A model generated the notes under the pieces. That model searched no databases and had not been told where the DNA came from. It saw nothing but the letters and a program-made list of their open reading frames with translations. Below, piece by piece: positions 32,814 through 41,104 of a DNA stretch of 64,000 nt. This DNA is from an uncultured Bacteroidales bacterium (GTDB lineage Bacteria > Bacteroidota > Bacteroidia > Bacteroidales > UBA932). A program made the position numbers and the translations under genes. The DNA lies in the NCBI GenBank assembly GCA_900316675.1, contig ONDR01000010.1, positions 1 through 64,000 of the forward strand. Direction: 5' to 3'. The first letter of the stretch is position 1; every line of letters begins with the position of its first letter.

Positions 32814-33282
32814 GTACAAAACTCTGATAATCAGAATAATTGCATTCTCTACGTCAACGCTTGCGGGCTTTGTCGTAGATATGCTAGTACTCTGGGTCTT
32901 CTCACGTTTTGTGCTTAGCAGCACCTACGCAGGCAGGTTCATCTTCTCCAATCTTATATCCTTCGAATGCGCCGTACTGGCCAACTTCGTATGCGCATAC
33001 TTCTTTGTATGGAGGGACCGCATTTCCCAGAGAAGCGCCAAATCCTTCCTAAGGCATTACCTTGGTTACAACCTGTCCTCTACGGGAGGCTATTTCATAC
33101 AGCAGGGAGCCATATTGCTGTTCAGCTGGTGGTTCAACTGGGACGTTCTGATCTGCAAGATGCCGGCCCTGTGCATATCGGGAGGTATTAACTTCGCCCT
33201 GAACGAATGGGTTGTATTCCGCAAAAAGAACTTCCCTCCGGAAGAAGAAACTAATAACGCAGAAGAAGATAAAGCAGAATAA
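32803..33282 (+). CDS. GtrA family membrane protein
   Basis: The 159-residue protein has four hydrophobic segments with the GtrA pattern (STLAGFVVDMLVLWVF, then ISFECAVLANFVCAYFFVWRDR, then FALNEWVVFRKK). GtrA proteins are thought to help move lipid-linked sugars across the inner membrane. The charged C-terminal tail (EEETNNAEEDKAE) is short and unstructured. It overlaps the upstream gene by 11 bp and ends 1 bp before the acyltransferase start. A glycosyltransferase partner is not present here. Confidence 0.83.
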   Translation: MNSKYKTLIIRIIAFSTSTLAGFVVDMLVLWVFSRFVLSSTYAGRFIFSNLISFECAVLANFVCAYFFVWRDRISQRSAKSFLRHYLGYNLSSTGGYFIQQGAILLFSWWFNWDVLICKMPALCISGGINFALNEWVVFRKKNFPPEEETNNAEEDKAE

Positions 33283-33283
33283 G

Positions 33284-34144
33284 ATGGCGCTACTGGATAA
33301 CGAGCAACTTAAAGGCCTGCACCCCTTCTTTGGAACCGGAATAGGCCGTTTCACCGCCAAAGTCGTAAAGAAAGTTTTCTCTCTTAACGACTTTGTTTAT
33401 TACTATGAAAAAAGCGCAGAGAACGGGACTACCGGCCCTGACTTCGCATACAATGTATGCAAGTATACCGGGGTCAATTACCAGATATCAGGCCTGGAGA
33501 ACCTGCAGAATATGGGCAGCGGCCCCTTTGTAGTAATAAGCAACCACCCCTACGGTGGCCTGGACGGCGTTATCCTGTCAGACCTTATTGGCCATACAAG
33601 ACCGGACTTCAAGGTAATCGTAAACAAGTTCATCTCCATATTGGAGGCACTGGACTGCAATTTCATAAAGGTTATTCCTACGGGAAAGGAACGCAAGGCG
33701 GCAACATCAACCAGTATTCAGGGCATCAAGCAGGCCCTGGACCAGGTAAGAAGCGGCGGCGTGCTGGGCATCTTTCCGGCAGGAGCGACATCCAACCTTA
33801 AACTGGGCACCGGCCAGGTATTCGACAGGCCCTGGCAGGAACCTATAATCAAAGTGATAAAGAAGGCCGGAGTGCCTGTTTTGCCCATCCACTTCCTGGA
33901 CAGAAACACCAACTGGTTCTACTTCTGGGGCTATATCAGCCATGCATTAAGAACCATGCGCCTGCCAAAGGAGACCATCAACAAAGGCGGCAAACGGGTA
34001 AGGCTGGTAATCGGAAAACCCATATCAGTTGAAGAGCAGAAAGAGCATACGGATATCAAAGATTACGGTGCATTCATCCGCAGCAAGGTTTACGATATGC
34101 CGGTGACAGAACCATTCATCTTCAGAAACGACCTTACCTTATGA
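33284..34144 (+). CDS. PlsC-like lysophospholipid acyltransferase
   Basis: The 286-residue protein has the acyltransferase His-Asp motif as SNHPYGGLDG (His and Asp separated by five residues rather than the classical four), and downstream GIFPAGATSN resembles the FPEG motif that binds glycerol phosphate. It may transfer an acyl chain to a lysophospholipid, an ornithine- or glycine-type lipid, or another amphiphile. I start at 33284, 1 bp after the GtrA stop; an earlier in-frame start at 33212 lies inside gtrA. Its stop overlaps the next start (ATGA). Confidence 0.8.
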   Translation: MALLDNEQLKGLHPFFGTGIGRFTAKVVKKVFSLNDFVYYYEKSAENGTTGPDFAYNVCKYTGVNYQISGLENLQNMGSGPFVVISNHPYGGLDGVILSDLIGHTRPDFKVIVNKFISILEALDCNFIKVIPTGKERKAATSTSIQGIKQALDQVRSGGVLGIFPAGATSNLKLGTGQVFDRPWQEPIIKVIKKAGVPVLPIHFLDRNTNWFYFWGYISHALRTMRLPKETINKGGKRVRLVIGKPISVEEQKEHTDIKDYGAFIRSKVYDMPVTEPFIFRNDLTL

Positions 34145-35349
34145 GCAGGGGGCCGGAAATCGCCATAATAGGAGGAGGAGCAGCCGGTTGTTTCTGCGGA
34201 GCTCTTCTTGGCGGCTTACCGGTTACAATTTACGAGGCCGGGCGCAAGCCCATGGCCAAACTTGCCATCACCGGCGGAGGCCGATGCAACCTTACCAATT
34301 CCTTCCGCGACATTACCGCAGAAAAAGCCTATCCGCGCGGCGCCCGGGTTATGAAGCGCCTAATGGAGGGCTTTTCCAATGAAGACATATGCAACTGGTT
34401 CAAGTCAAAAGGCGTAGCTCTTGTAACTCAGGAAGACCAATGTGTTTTCCCGCGGTCACAGAACGCCATGCAGATAGTGAACACCCTGCTTGACAGCCTT
34501 CGCGACAATGGCGTACGTATTAGGACGGAGTGCCCTGTCAGGCGGATAGAAGCCCTTGAAAAAGGTTTCTGCCTGCATATGGACGGCGGCACGGCGCACG
34601 CAGACATAGTAATAGTGACTATCGGCGGCCTGTCTTCTGCCGGAATGCAGGAACTTTTCCGTGGGCTGGACCTTAACATAGAAAAACCTGTTCCTTCCCT
34701 ATTTACATTCAAGACCGACTCCCCTGTAAGGGAGCTTTCCGGAACGGTGGTAAATCCCGCCCAGGTAAGCCTGCAAGGCACAAAGCTTAGCACCTGCGGC
34801 CCCCTTCTTATTACCGATTGGGGCTTCAGCGGCCCGGCCGTACTAAAACTATCCTCCTTTGCCGCACGGCTTCTTGCCGATGCCGGTTATAAAGGATTGA
34901 TGACAATAAACTGGATGCCCGGCAGCAGTGAACAAGAACTTCGAACCATGCTGCAGGGCTACGCAAAGGCCTTTCCTGAAAAGCAGGTATCTTCCATACA
35001 CCCGGAGGGCCTGACATCGCGCCTTTGGAATTTCATTTTGGATAAGGCAAATGTCAAAGAAAGTATTATATTTGCAGAGATAAGCAAAAAGGCGGAGGGC
35101 AGGCTTTGCTCTACCCTGCTTTGCGACACATACAACATAACGGGCAGGGCCCGGTTCAAGGACGAATTCGTCACCTGTGGCGGCATCGCCCTTGATCAGG
35201 TTAACAAGTCCACGCTGGAAAGCGTAAAGTACAAAGGACTGTACTTTGCAGGAGAAGTCCTGGACATAGATGCCATAACAGGAGGCTTCAACCTGCAGGC
35301 GGCATGGACCACCGCCTACACGGTATTTAAAAGTATAACAAGCAGATAG
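34141..35349 (+). CDS. HI0933/YhiN-type FAD-binding oxidoreductase
   Basis: The 402-residue flavoprotein begins with a dinucleotide motif IIGGGAAGCFCGALL, then KLAITGGGRCNLTNS, which is diagnostic of the HI0933/YhiN (aminoacetone oxidase) family. The C-terminal GEVLDIDAITGGFNLQAAWTTA completes the FAD site. The physiological substrate of the family is uncertain. It overlaps the acyltransferase gene by 4 bp and is 4 bp before the SDR gene. It could act on a lipid, but this is only by association. Confidence 0.85.
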   Translation: MSRGPEIAIIGGGAAGCFCGALLGGLPVTIYEAGRKPMAKLAITGGGRCNLTNSFRDITAEKAYPRGARVMKRLMEGFSNEDICNWFKSKGVALVTQEDQCVFPRSQNAMQIVNTLLDSLRDNGVRIRTECPVRRIEALEKGFCLHMDGGTAHADIVIVTIGGLSSAGMQELFRGLDLNIEKPVPSLFTFKTDSPVRELSGTVVNPAQVSLQGTKLSTCGPLLITDWGFSGPAVLKLSSFAARLLADAGYKGLMTINWMPGSSEQELRTMLQGYAKAFPEKQVSSIHPEGLTSRLWNFILDKANVKESIIFAEISKKAEGRLCSTLLCDTYNITGRARFKDEFVTCGGIALDQVNKSTLESVKYKGLYFAGEVLDIDAITGGFNLQAAWTTAYTVFKSITSR

Positions 35350-35353
35350 CAAT

Positions 35354-36160
35354 ATGAAAAGGAAATGCAGCGTAGTGCTTCTTACCGGAGGCAGCAGCGG
35401 AATTGGAGCCGCAACGGCAGACTGGCTGGCAGACAAGGGAATAAAGGTTTATGCAACCTCCCGCAGCGGCAAGGCGCCGGATAACGACAACATCGTTCCC
35501 ATGATCATGGACGTCAACGACCAGGAGGCCGTCAACAAAGTTGTAGAAACCATCTACAAGGCGGAAGGCCATCTGGACGCAGTGATCTGCAACGCCGGCA
35601 ACGGAATAGCAGGAGCGGTTGAAGACACCTCAATCGAAGAGGCACGCTACCAGTTCGAAACCTGCTACTTTGGTGCAGTCCGCACCATCGACGCCTGCCT
35701 GCCCATTTTCAGGCAGCAAGGTTACGGCAAGATTATTACCGTCACCTCTGTAGCAGCTTTCATACCTATCCCCTTCCAGGCCTTCTATTCGTCCGTAAAA
35801 GCCGCCCTGCTTATGCTTACAAAGGCTCTTTCGCTGGAAGTCAAGCCCTTTGGAATACAATGCTGCAGCGTTCAGCCCGGTGACACAAAAACCGGCTTTA
35901 CATCTGCCCGTAAATACACGGCAAAAGCATATGACGGCGCTTACACAGAGACGATGAAGCGTTCCGTGGCCAAGATGGAAAAGGACGAGCAAAACGGCAT
36001 GCCCGCATCCAAGATAGCCAAGGCCATATACAAACAGTTGAAAGCCAGGAAGATGAGGCTGAATGTAACGCCCCGCTTCGACTACAGGGCCATCGAGATT
36101 CTGTCCAAACTTCTGCCCACAAGAGTTATAATGTGGCTTGTTGGTAAGTTGTATTGCTAG
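35354..36160 (+). CDS. SDR family oxidoreductase, possible ketosphinganine reductase
   Basis: The 268-residue short-chain dehydrogenase has the NAD(P) motif TGGSSGIG (11-18), NAG (80-82) and the catalytic Ser132, Tyr145 and Lys149 (YSSVK). The tail after about 230 is basic and hydrophobic (KLLPTRVIMWLVGKLY), which suggests membrane contact, as in 3-ketodihydrosphingosine reductase and retinol-dehydrogenase-like SDRs. Bacteroidetes make sphingolipids, so reduction of 3-ketosphinganine is a fair guess given the lipid genes around it, but many other substrates are possible. Confidence 0.8.
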   Translation: MKRKCSVVLLTGGSSGIGAATADWLADKGIKVYATSRSGKAPDNDNIVPMIMDVNDQEAVNKVVETIYKAEGHLDAVICNAGNGIAGAVEDTSIEEARYQFETCYFGAVRTIDACLPIFRQQGYGKIITVTSVAAFIPIPFQAFYSSVKAALLMLTKALSLEVKPFGIQCCSVQPGDTKTGFTSARKYTAKAYDGAYTETMKRSVAKMEKDEQNGMPASKIAKAIYKQLKARKMRLNVTPRFDYRAIEILSKLLPTRVIMWLVGKLYC

Positions 36161-36172
36161 AGCTTTTATGTA

Positions 36173-37123
36173 ATGAAATTACCGTTTCAAGATTACCTTT
36201 CAGAGCCTGTGACCGTAAAACGCGGACTTTTGCCAATTGAATGGCTTACAGTTGGTTATACGGCTTTTACGACTATTCTAATGCTTATCTTCGGAAGCAG
36301 GATGAGCGGCATTCCGGGTATGACAGCCCTGCGTGCGGCTGCCCTTGGAACCGTTGTCCTGGGCCTGCTTCTTTCACGCAGGTATGCAAACAGGTTTACA
36401 CAGATTCTGCGCATTGCCATGCAACTTGGCCTGCTAGCCTTCTGGTACCCGGACCTTTACGAGGTCAGCCGTATCTTCCCCAACGCAGATCACATATTTG
36501 CCTCCCTGGAGCAGCATTTCTTTGGCTGCCAACCGGCCATCACATTCTCTGAAAACTGCACATCCAAGTTCCTGAGCGAGTGCTTTTACATGGGCTATCT
36601 TTTCTACTTCCCGATGATAGCCACAGTACTTGTGTATTATGCTTTCATGCGTCCTGATGGTTTTGAAAAGGCCGCCACTATCATTCTTGGATCCTTTTTT
36701 ACCTACTACATAGTATTCCTGTTCCTGCCCGTTGCAGGCCCTCAGTACTACTTTAACGCCATCGGTCTGAATGCCGCAAGAAGCGAAGACTTCCAGAACG
36801 TCGGACATTGGTTCAACAGCAACATGGAAATGCTTGACCCTCCGGGCTGGAAGGACGGTCTGTTTTACAAACTGCTGGCCATGATCCGCGAGAGCGAGCG
36901 TCCTGTAGCATCCTTCCCCAGCAGCCATGTAGGCGTAAGCACCATTATGATGATTCTTGCCCTCAAGACAAAGAGCAAGGGCCTGATAACCATATTGATC
37001 CCCCTCTGGGTCTTCCTGGTTTGCGCAACCATATTCATCCGCGCGCACTATGTAGTCGATGTTATTGCCGGTTTCATTACCGCCCCCATCGTATATTATT
37101 TCCTTAACAAACTGTTTAAATGA
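36173..37123 (+). CDS. PAP2 superfamily membrane phosphatase/transferase
   Basis: The 316-residue protein has several membrane helices and PAP2 motifs: SFPSSHVGVST with the first His and RAHYVVDVIAGF with the second His and the Asp. It resembles the PAP2_3 group that includes the inositol-phosphoceramide synthase Aur1, rather than small undecaprenyl pyrophosphatases. It may remove a lipid phosphate or transfer a phosphate-bearing head group on the outer side of the inner membrane. The stop overlaps the M23 gene start by 4 bp. Confidence 0.78.
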   Translation: MKLPFQDYLSEPVTVKRGLLPIEWLTVGYTAFTTILMLIFGSRMSGIPGMTALRAAALGTVVLGLLLSRRYANRFTQILRIAMQLGLLAFWYPDLYEVSRIFPNADHIFASLEQHFFGCQPAITFSENCTSKFLSECFYMGYLFYFPMIATVLVYYAFMRPDGFEKAATIILGSFFTYYIVFLFLPVAGPQYYFNAIGLNAARSEDFQNVGHWFNSNMEMLDPPGWKDGLFYKLLAMIRESERPVASFPSSHVGVSTIMMILALKTKSKGLITILIPLWVFLVCATIFIRAHYVVDVIAGFITAPIVYYFLNKLFK

Positions 37124-38370
37124 GAAGGTCTCTTGTCATAGCCATACCGGTACTGATGATACTGGCAAGCCAGCTTTTACCCTCTTGCCGCTGCTGCGGA
37201 GGGAGCGAAGGTGAAACGGGTGCCGACACCATCGCCGTCAAGGATACAGTCTACCCTCTTGGCTTCTGTACAGATTCCTTCGACCTTGTTTCCGGAACAG
37301 TTAAGAACGGAGAAAACTTTACCGGACTGCTGCTTAGACTTGGCCTGTCGGCAAAAGAGGCCTACGACCTTGTACAGGCAACTGATTCCGTCTTTGACGT
37401 ACGTAAACTGCGTGCAGGCAACACCTGGAACGCATACTATAACACAGATACCACCAGCGAACGCCGGGCCCAATACCTTGTCTATAATCAGGATAAGGTG
37501 CATATGACCGTATTCTGCCTTGCAGACAGCCTTCATGCATATAAGGTCGAGCGCCCCGTAACGGTTGTCCGCAAAGCGGCTGACATCATTATCAACACCT
37601 CTTTGTGGAACGACATGATAGCCGCCGGCGTATCTGCCAACATGATATCAGAACTGTCGGAAATCTATGCCTGGACGGTAGATTTCTTTGGCCTGCATAA
37701 GGGCGACAGGTTCCGTGTGCTGTACGACCAAACCCTGTGTGAAGGTGCCGATATCGGCGTTGCAGGCATCCCCTATGCCGTTTTTGAAAGGGACGGCAAA
37801 GAGCTGCAGGCTGTGATGTTCGACCAGCAGGACGGCGGCAACAAGTATTGGAACGAAAAGGGCGAAAGCATGAGGAAGGCCTTCCTGAAGGCTCCGCTCA
37901 AGTTCACCCGCATCAGTTCCGGTTTCTCTTATCATCGCAAGCATCCGGTTCACGGTGACGTCCGTGCCCACACCGGCGTAGACTATGCTGCACCTACCGG
38001 CACTCCGGTCATGACAATTGGCGACGGAACCGTAATCAGCAAGGGCTGGGGCGGCGGAGGCGGCAATACCGTCAAGATCCGTCACAACTCCGTTTACACA
38101 ACCGCCTATCTGCACCTTTCAAAATATGCCAAGAACCTTAAAGTCGGAGACAGGGTGCATCAGGGCGATGTTATCGGATATGTGGGCATGACCGGCACGG
38201 CAACAGGGCCGCACCTTGACTTCCGTGTCTGGAAGAACGGCACGCCTATCAACCCGCTTACAATGGAATCGCCGTCGGCAGAGCCCATCAAACAGGAAAA
38301 CATGGCCGCACTGGACTCTGTCAGGGTAATGTACAAAACAGCGCTGGATTCGCTTACAAACCGAAAATAA
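37120..38370 (+). CDS. M23 family metallopeptidase lipoprotein
   Basis: The 416-residue protein has a lipoprotein signal (lipobox LPSC near residue 23), an OapA/LysM-like middle part and a C-terminal LytM domain. Zinc ligands His284 and Asp288 (HTGVD) are present. The usual HLH near the end is GPHLDF: His365 remains, but the third zinc ligand, normally His, is Asp367. I believe this HLD form recurs in Bacteroidetes; it may still bind zinc or be inactive. The family cuts peptidoglycan cross-links. It is coupled to the PAP2 gene (overlap of 4 bp). Confidence 0.85.
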   Translation: MRRSLVIAIPVLMILASQLLPSCRCCGGSEGETGADTIAVKDTVYPLGFCTDSFDLVSGTVKNGENFTGLLLRLGLSAKEAYDLVQATDSVFDVRKLRAGNTWNAYYNTDTTSERRAQYLVYNQDKVHMTVFCLADSLHAYKVERPVTVVRKAADIIINTSLWNDMIAAGVSANMISELSEIYAWTVDFFGLHKGDRFRVLYDQTLCEGADIGVAGIPYAVFERDGKELQAVMFDQQDGGNKYWNEKGESMRKAFLKAPLKFTRISSGFSYHRKHPVHGDVRAHTGVDYAAPTGTPVMTIGDGTVISKGWGGGGGNTVKIRHNSVYTTAYLHLSKYAKNLKVGDRVHQGDVIGYVGMTGTATGPHLDFRVWKNGTPINPLTMESPSAEPIKQENMAALDSVRVMYKTALDSLTNRK

Positions 38371-38391
38371 TCATATAGCCACATATAAGTT

Positions 38392-41100
38392 ATGAAAAAA
38401 ATTATTGCTCTGGTCCTTGTAGCAGCTGCCGTCTTCTTTTGCGTACGCAACTGTGGTAGCTCCACTGACATTAAACCCACAAAGAACCTTATTGTAATGA
38501 TTACTGACGGCACCTGTACAGGTCTGCTGTCACTTACCCGATGGTTCGAGCAGTACCAGGAACCGAAGGATGACCTTAGTTCCCTGGCTATCGACCCTTA
38601 TATCTGCGGTCTGGTTAGGACTTTCTGCAGCGACTCCCCTATTGCAGAGTCAGCTGGATCGATGTCGCAGTATATGACAGGCGTTCTGCAACAGGGACGC
38701 AATATTTCAGTTTATCCGCACGCCAATCCCCCGCAGGACCTGGTTCCCATCGATATGTCCAAGGAGTTCCAGCCCCAGTCTACCCTGCTTGAGGCGGCAA
38801 AGATCCAGAAGGGCAAGTCCGTGGGCGTGGTTGTAACCTGCTACCATCATCACGCTACTCCCGCCGCCACTTCTGCTCATTCGGTAGAAAGGGGCAACGA
38901 GTACGCAATTACCCGCCAGATGGCCTCCCAGGGCCTTGACGTATGTTTTGCCGGTGGTGCAAAATATATAAACGATACCGTCCGTCAGATCTTCGACGAG
39001 CAGGGAATCACCTACTATGAAAAGGATATCGAAGGCTGGCGTAACCACAAGGAAGGCAAGGTATGGGCCCTGTTCAGCGACAAGCACATGGCCTATGAAC
39101 TTGACCGCAAGGACAACGAGCCCTCGCTCACAGAAATGACGCTTAAGGCCATCGACCTTCTGTCAAAGAACAAGAAAGGCTTCTTCCTAATGGTAGAAGG
39201 CAGCAAGGTTGACTTCGGCGCGCATGCAAACGACCCCATCGGCACCGTTACCGAATTCATAGAATTCAACAATGCCGTTCAGGCCGTAATGGATTTTGCC
39301 AAAAAGGACGGAAACACAACCGTTGTGATTATGCCCGACCATGGAACAGGCGGCGTTCAGATGGGTGAACGCAATTACCGCGACTACCTGAAGAAGGGTC
39401 TGGACTCCATGTATATCAATATGAAGAACTACAAGGCTTCCGGCCCCGGCCTGGAAGAGCTTGTACGCGGATGCAAGAGCGTTGATGAGATTACCGCCAT
39501 CTTCAAGGAGTACACCGGCCTTGACCTGACCGAAGGCGAGCTGAACGCCCTGCTTGCAAACCGTGACAAAAAGGCTGCAGACCACATGAGCGTGGACCTT
39601 GCCCCCAACCTTGGAGCAGAAATCAATAAGATTCTTACAAAGCATACCCACGTTGGCTGGGTTACCGGCGGCCACACAGGAGAGGACGTATTCCTGGCTG
39701 TCTATAACCCCAACGACCAGCGTCCTATGGGTCTGATCAAGAACATCGACCTTAACCGCTATATGCGTAAGATCCTTGGTTTGAAAGAGGACCTGGAGGA
39801 TATGACCGACCGTATTTTTGTGCCTCATTATCAAGTATTTAAGGGCTATGATTATTCTATCGTAGCCACAGATAAGGGCCCTTGCCTGAAGGTTGTAAGC
39901 GGCGACGTTACCGTAGAGGTCCCGTCCAACCGTTCATACGTTCTGGTTAACGGAGAGCGCAAGGATCTTGGTTCCGTCGTACCTTATATCAAAGAGAACA
40001 AGACCTTCTACCTGCCCGCCGTCGTAAGGGATTATCTTCCCAAACTTGCGCCAGTGGCACATACCGACGTACCCGTTTATGCATGGTGCAGCATCAAGGC
40101 CGACGACACTCCCGAAACCTTCAAGACCTACCTTCAGGGCCTTAAGGACAAGGGTGTTACAGGCGTATGCGTAAATTCTTCTCTCAGGGACAGGGACCGC
40201 ATCGCCATGGCAGCAAAAGCCGCCCACGAGGTTGGCCTGGTTTACCACGCATGGCTGCCCTGCATGCTCCAGGGAGGCATGCCTCATTCATGGTATGCCG
40301 TTAACGCAGAGGGCAAGAGTGCAGACACCGATCCCGTTTATGTAGATTATTACAAGGCACTTGACCCCCACAATCCTGAGGTCATCGACTGGCTGGTTAA
40401 GCAATATACAGAAATTGCCCAGATCCCCGATGTCGACTATGTTCAGCTGGACTACATCCGTTACCCGGATGCAGTGCTGAGCCGCGGTCTGTGGGCTAAA
40501 TACAATCTGGACATGTCCTACTACTATGCCCCCGCGGACTATTGCTACTGCAAGGACTGCCAGGACGACTTCAAAGCTAAATACGGCCGCGGAGTCAAGA
40601 GCAATCATGCCGCAGACAAAGAGTGGGCACAGTTCCGCCAGGACGTAGTAACCAGCCTTGTAAACAAGATTGTCGCTTCTGTTCATGCCGTAGGTAAAAA
40701 AGTGAGCGCCGACGTATTCCCGGGCCCGGATTCCTACGCCAAATGGATGGTTCGTCAGGAATGGGACAAGTGGGACGTAGACGAATACTTCCCCATGAAC
40801 TACAACGACTTCTACCTGACTGACACCAAGTGGGTTGCCCGCATCACCGGAGAAGAAGTCCGCGCAGCCGGCAAGAAGCCCGTTTACAGCGGCCTGTTCA
40901 TATGCCACGACTGGCAGAATAAGGCCAGCCTGGTAGATCCGGAGAATTCCGGTCTTGTTCCCTCAGAGGTTGAGCCCGCCGTATTGGGCTCCATGGATAA
41001 CGGAGCCGCCGGCATCTGCCTCTTTACTCCCGATTCAATGACAGAGGACCATTGGGCAGCCCTTGACTCTGCACGCAAGGCCTGGCTGAATTCGAAATAA
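38392..41100 (+). CDS. Alkaline phosphatase fused to a glycoside-hydrolase-like domain
   Basis: This 902-residue exported protein (N-terminal signal or anchor, with Cys near residue 21) has three modules. Residues 30-460 are an alkaline phosphatase: nucleophile Ser87 (AESAG), metal ligands Asp39, Glu269, Asp274, His278, Asp316, His317 and His428, all present. Residues about 508-550 (VPSNRSYVLVNGERKDL, then PYIKENKTFYLPAVV) look like a copper-amine-oxidase N-terminal-like domain. Residues about 560-902 resemble the GHL10/DUF4015-type TIM barrel (VYAWCSIKADD, VQLDYIRYPD, VSADVFPGPD). The phosphatase should be active; the barrel's substrate is unknown. It is followed after 4 bp by a GH78 gene. 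Confidence 0.82.
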   Translation: MKKIIALVLVAAAVFFCVRNCGSSTDIKPTKNLIVMITDGTCTGLLSLTRWFEQYQEPKDDLSSLAIDPYICGLVRTFCSDSPIAESAGSMSQYMTGVLQQGRNISVYPHANPPQDLVPIDMSKEFQPQSTLLEAAKIQKGKSVGVVVTCYHHHATPAATSAHSVERGNEYAITRQMASQGLDVCFAGGAKYINDTVRQIFDEQGITYYEKDIEGWRNHKEGKVWALFSDKHMAYELDRKDNEPSLTEMTLKAIDLLSKNKKGFFLMVEGSKVDFGAHANDPIGTVTEFIEFNNAVQAVMDFAKKDGNTTVVIMPDHGTGGVQMGERNYRDYLKKGLDSMYINMKNYKASGPGLEELVRGCKSVDEITAIFKEYTGLDLTEGELNALLANRDKKAADHMSVDLAPNLGAEINKILTKHTHVGWVTGGHTGEDVFLAVYNPNDQRPMGLIKNIDLNRYMRKILGLKEDLEDMTDRIFVPHYQVFKGYDYSIVATDKGPCLKVVSGDVTVEVPSNRSYVLVNGERKDLGSVVPYIKENKTFYLPAVVRDYLPKLAPVAHTDVPVYAWCSIKADDTPETFKTYLQGLKDKGVTGVCVNSSLRDRDRIAMAAKAAHEVGLVYHAWLPCMLQGGMPHSWYAVNAEGKSADTDPVYVDYYKALDPHNPEVIDWLVKQYTEIAQIPDVDYVQLDYIRYPDAVLSRGLWAKYNLDMSYYYAPADYCYCKDCQDDFKAKYGRGVKSNHAADKEWAQFRQDVVTSLVNKIVASVHAVGKKVSADVFPGPDSYAKWMVRQEWDKWDVDEYFPMNYNDFYLTDTKWVARITGEEVRAAGKKPVYSGLFICHDWQNKASLVDPENSGLVPSEVEPAVLGSMDNGAAGICLFTPDSMTEDHWAALDSARKAWLNSK

Positions 41101-41104
41101 AGCC

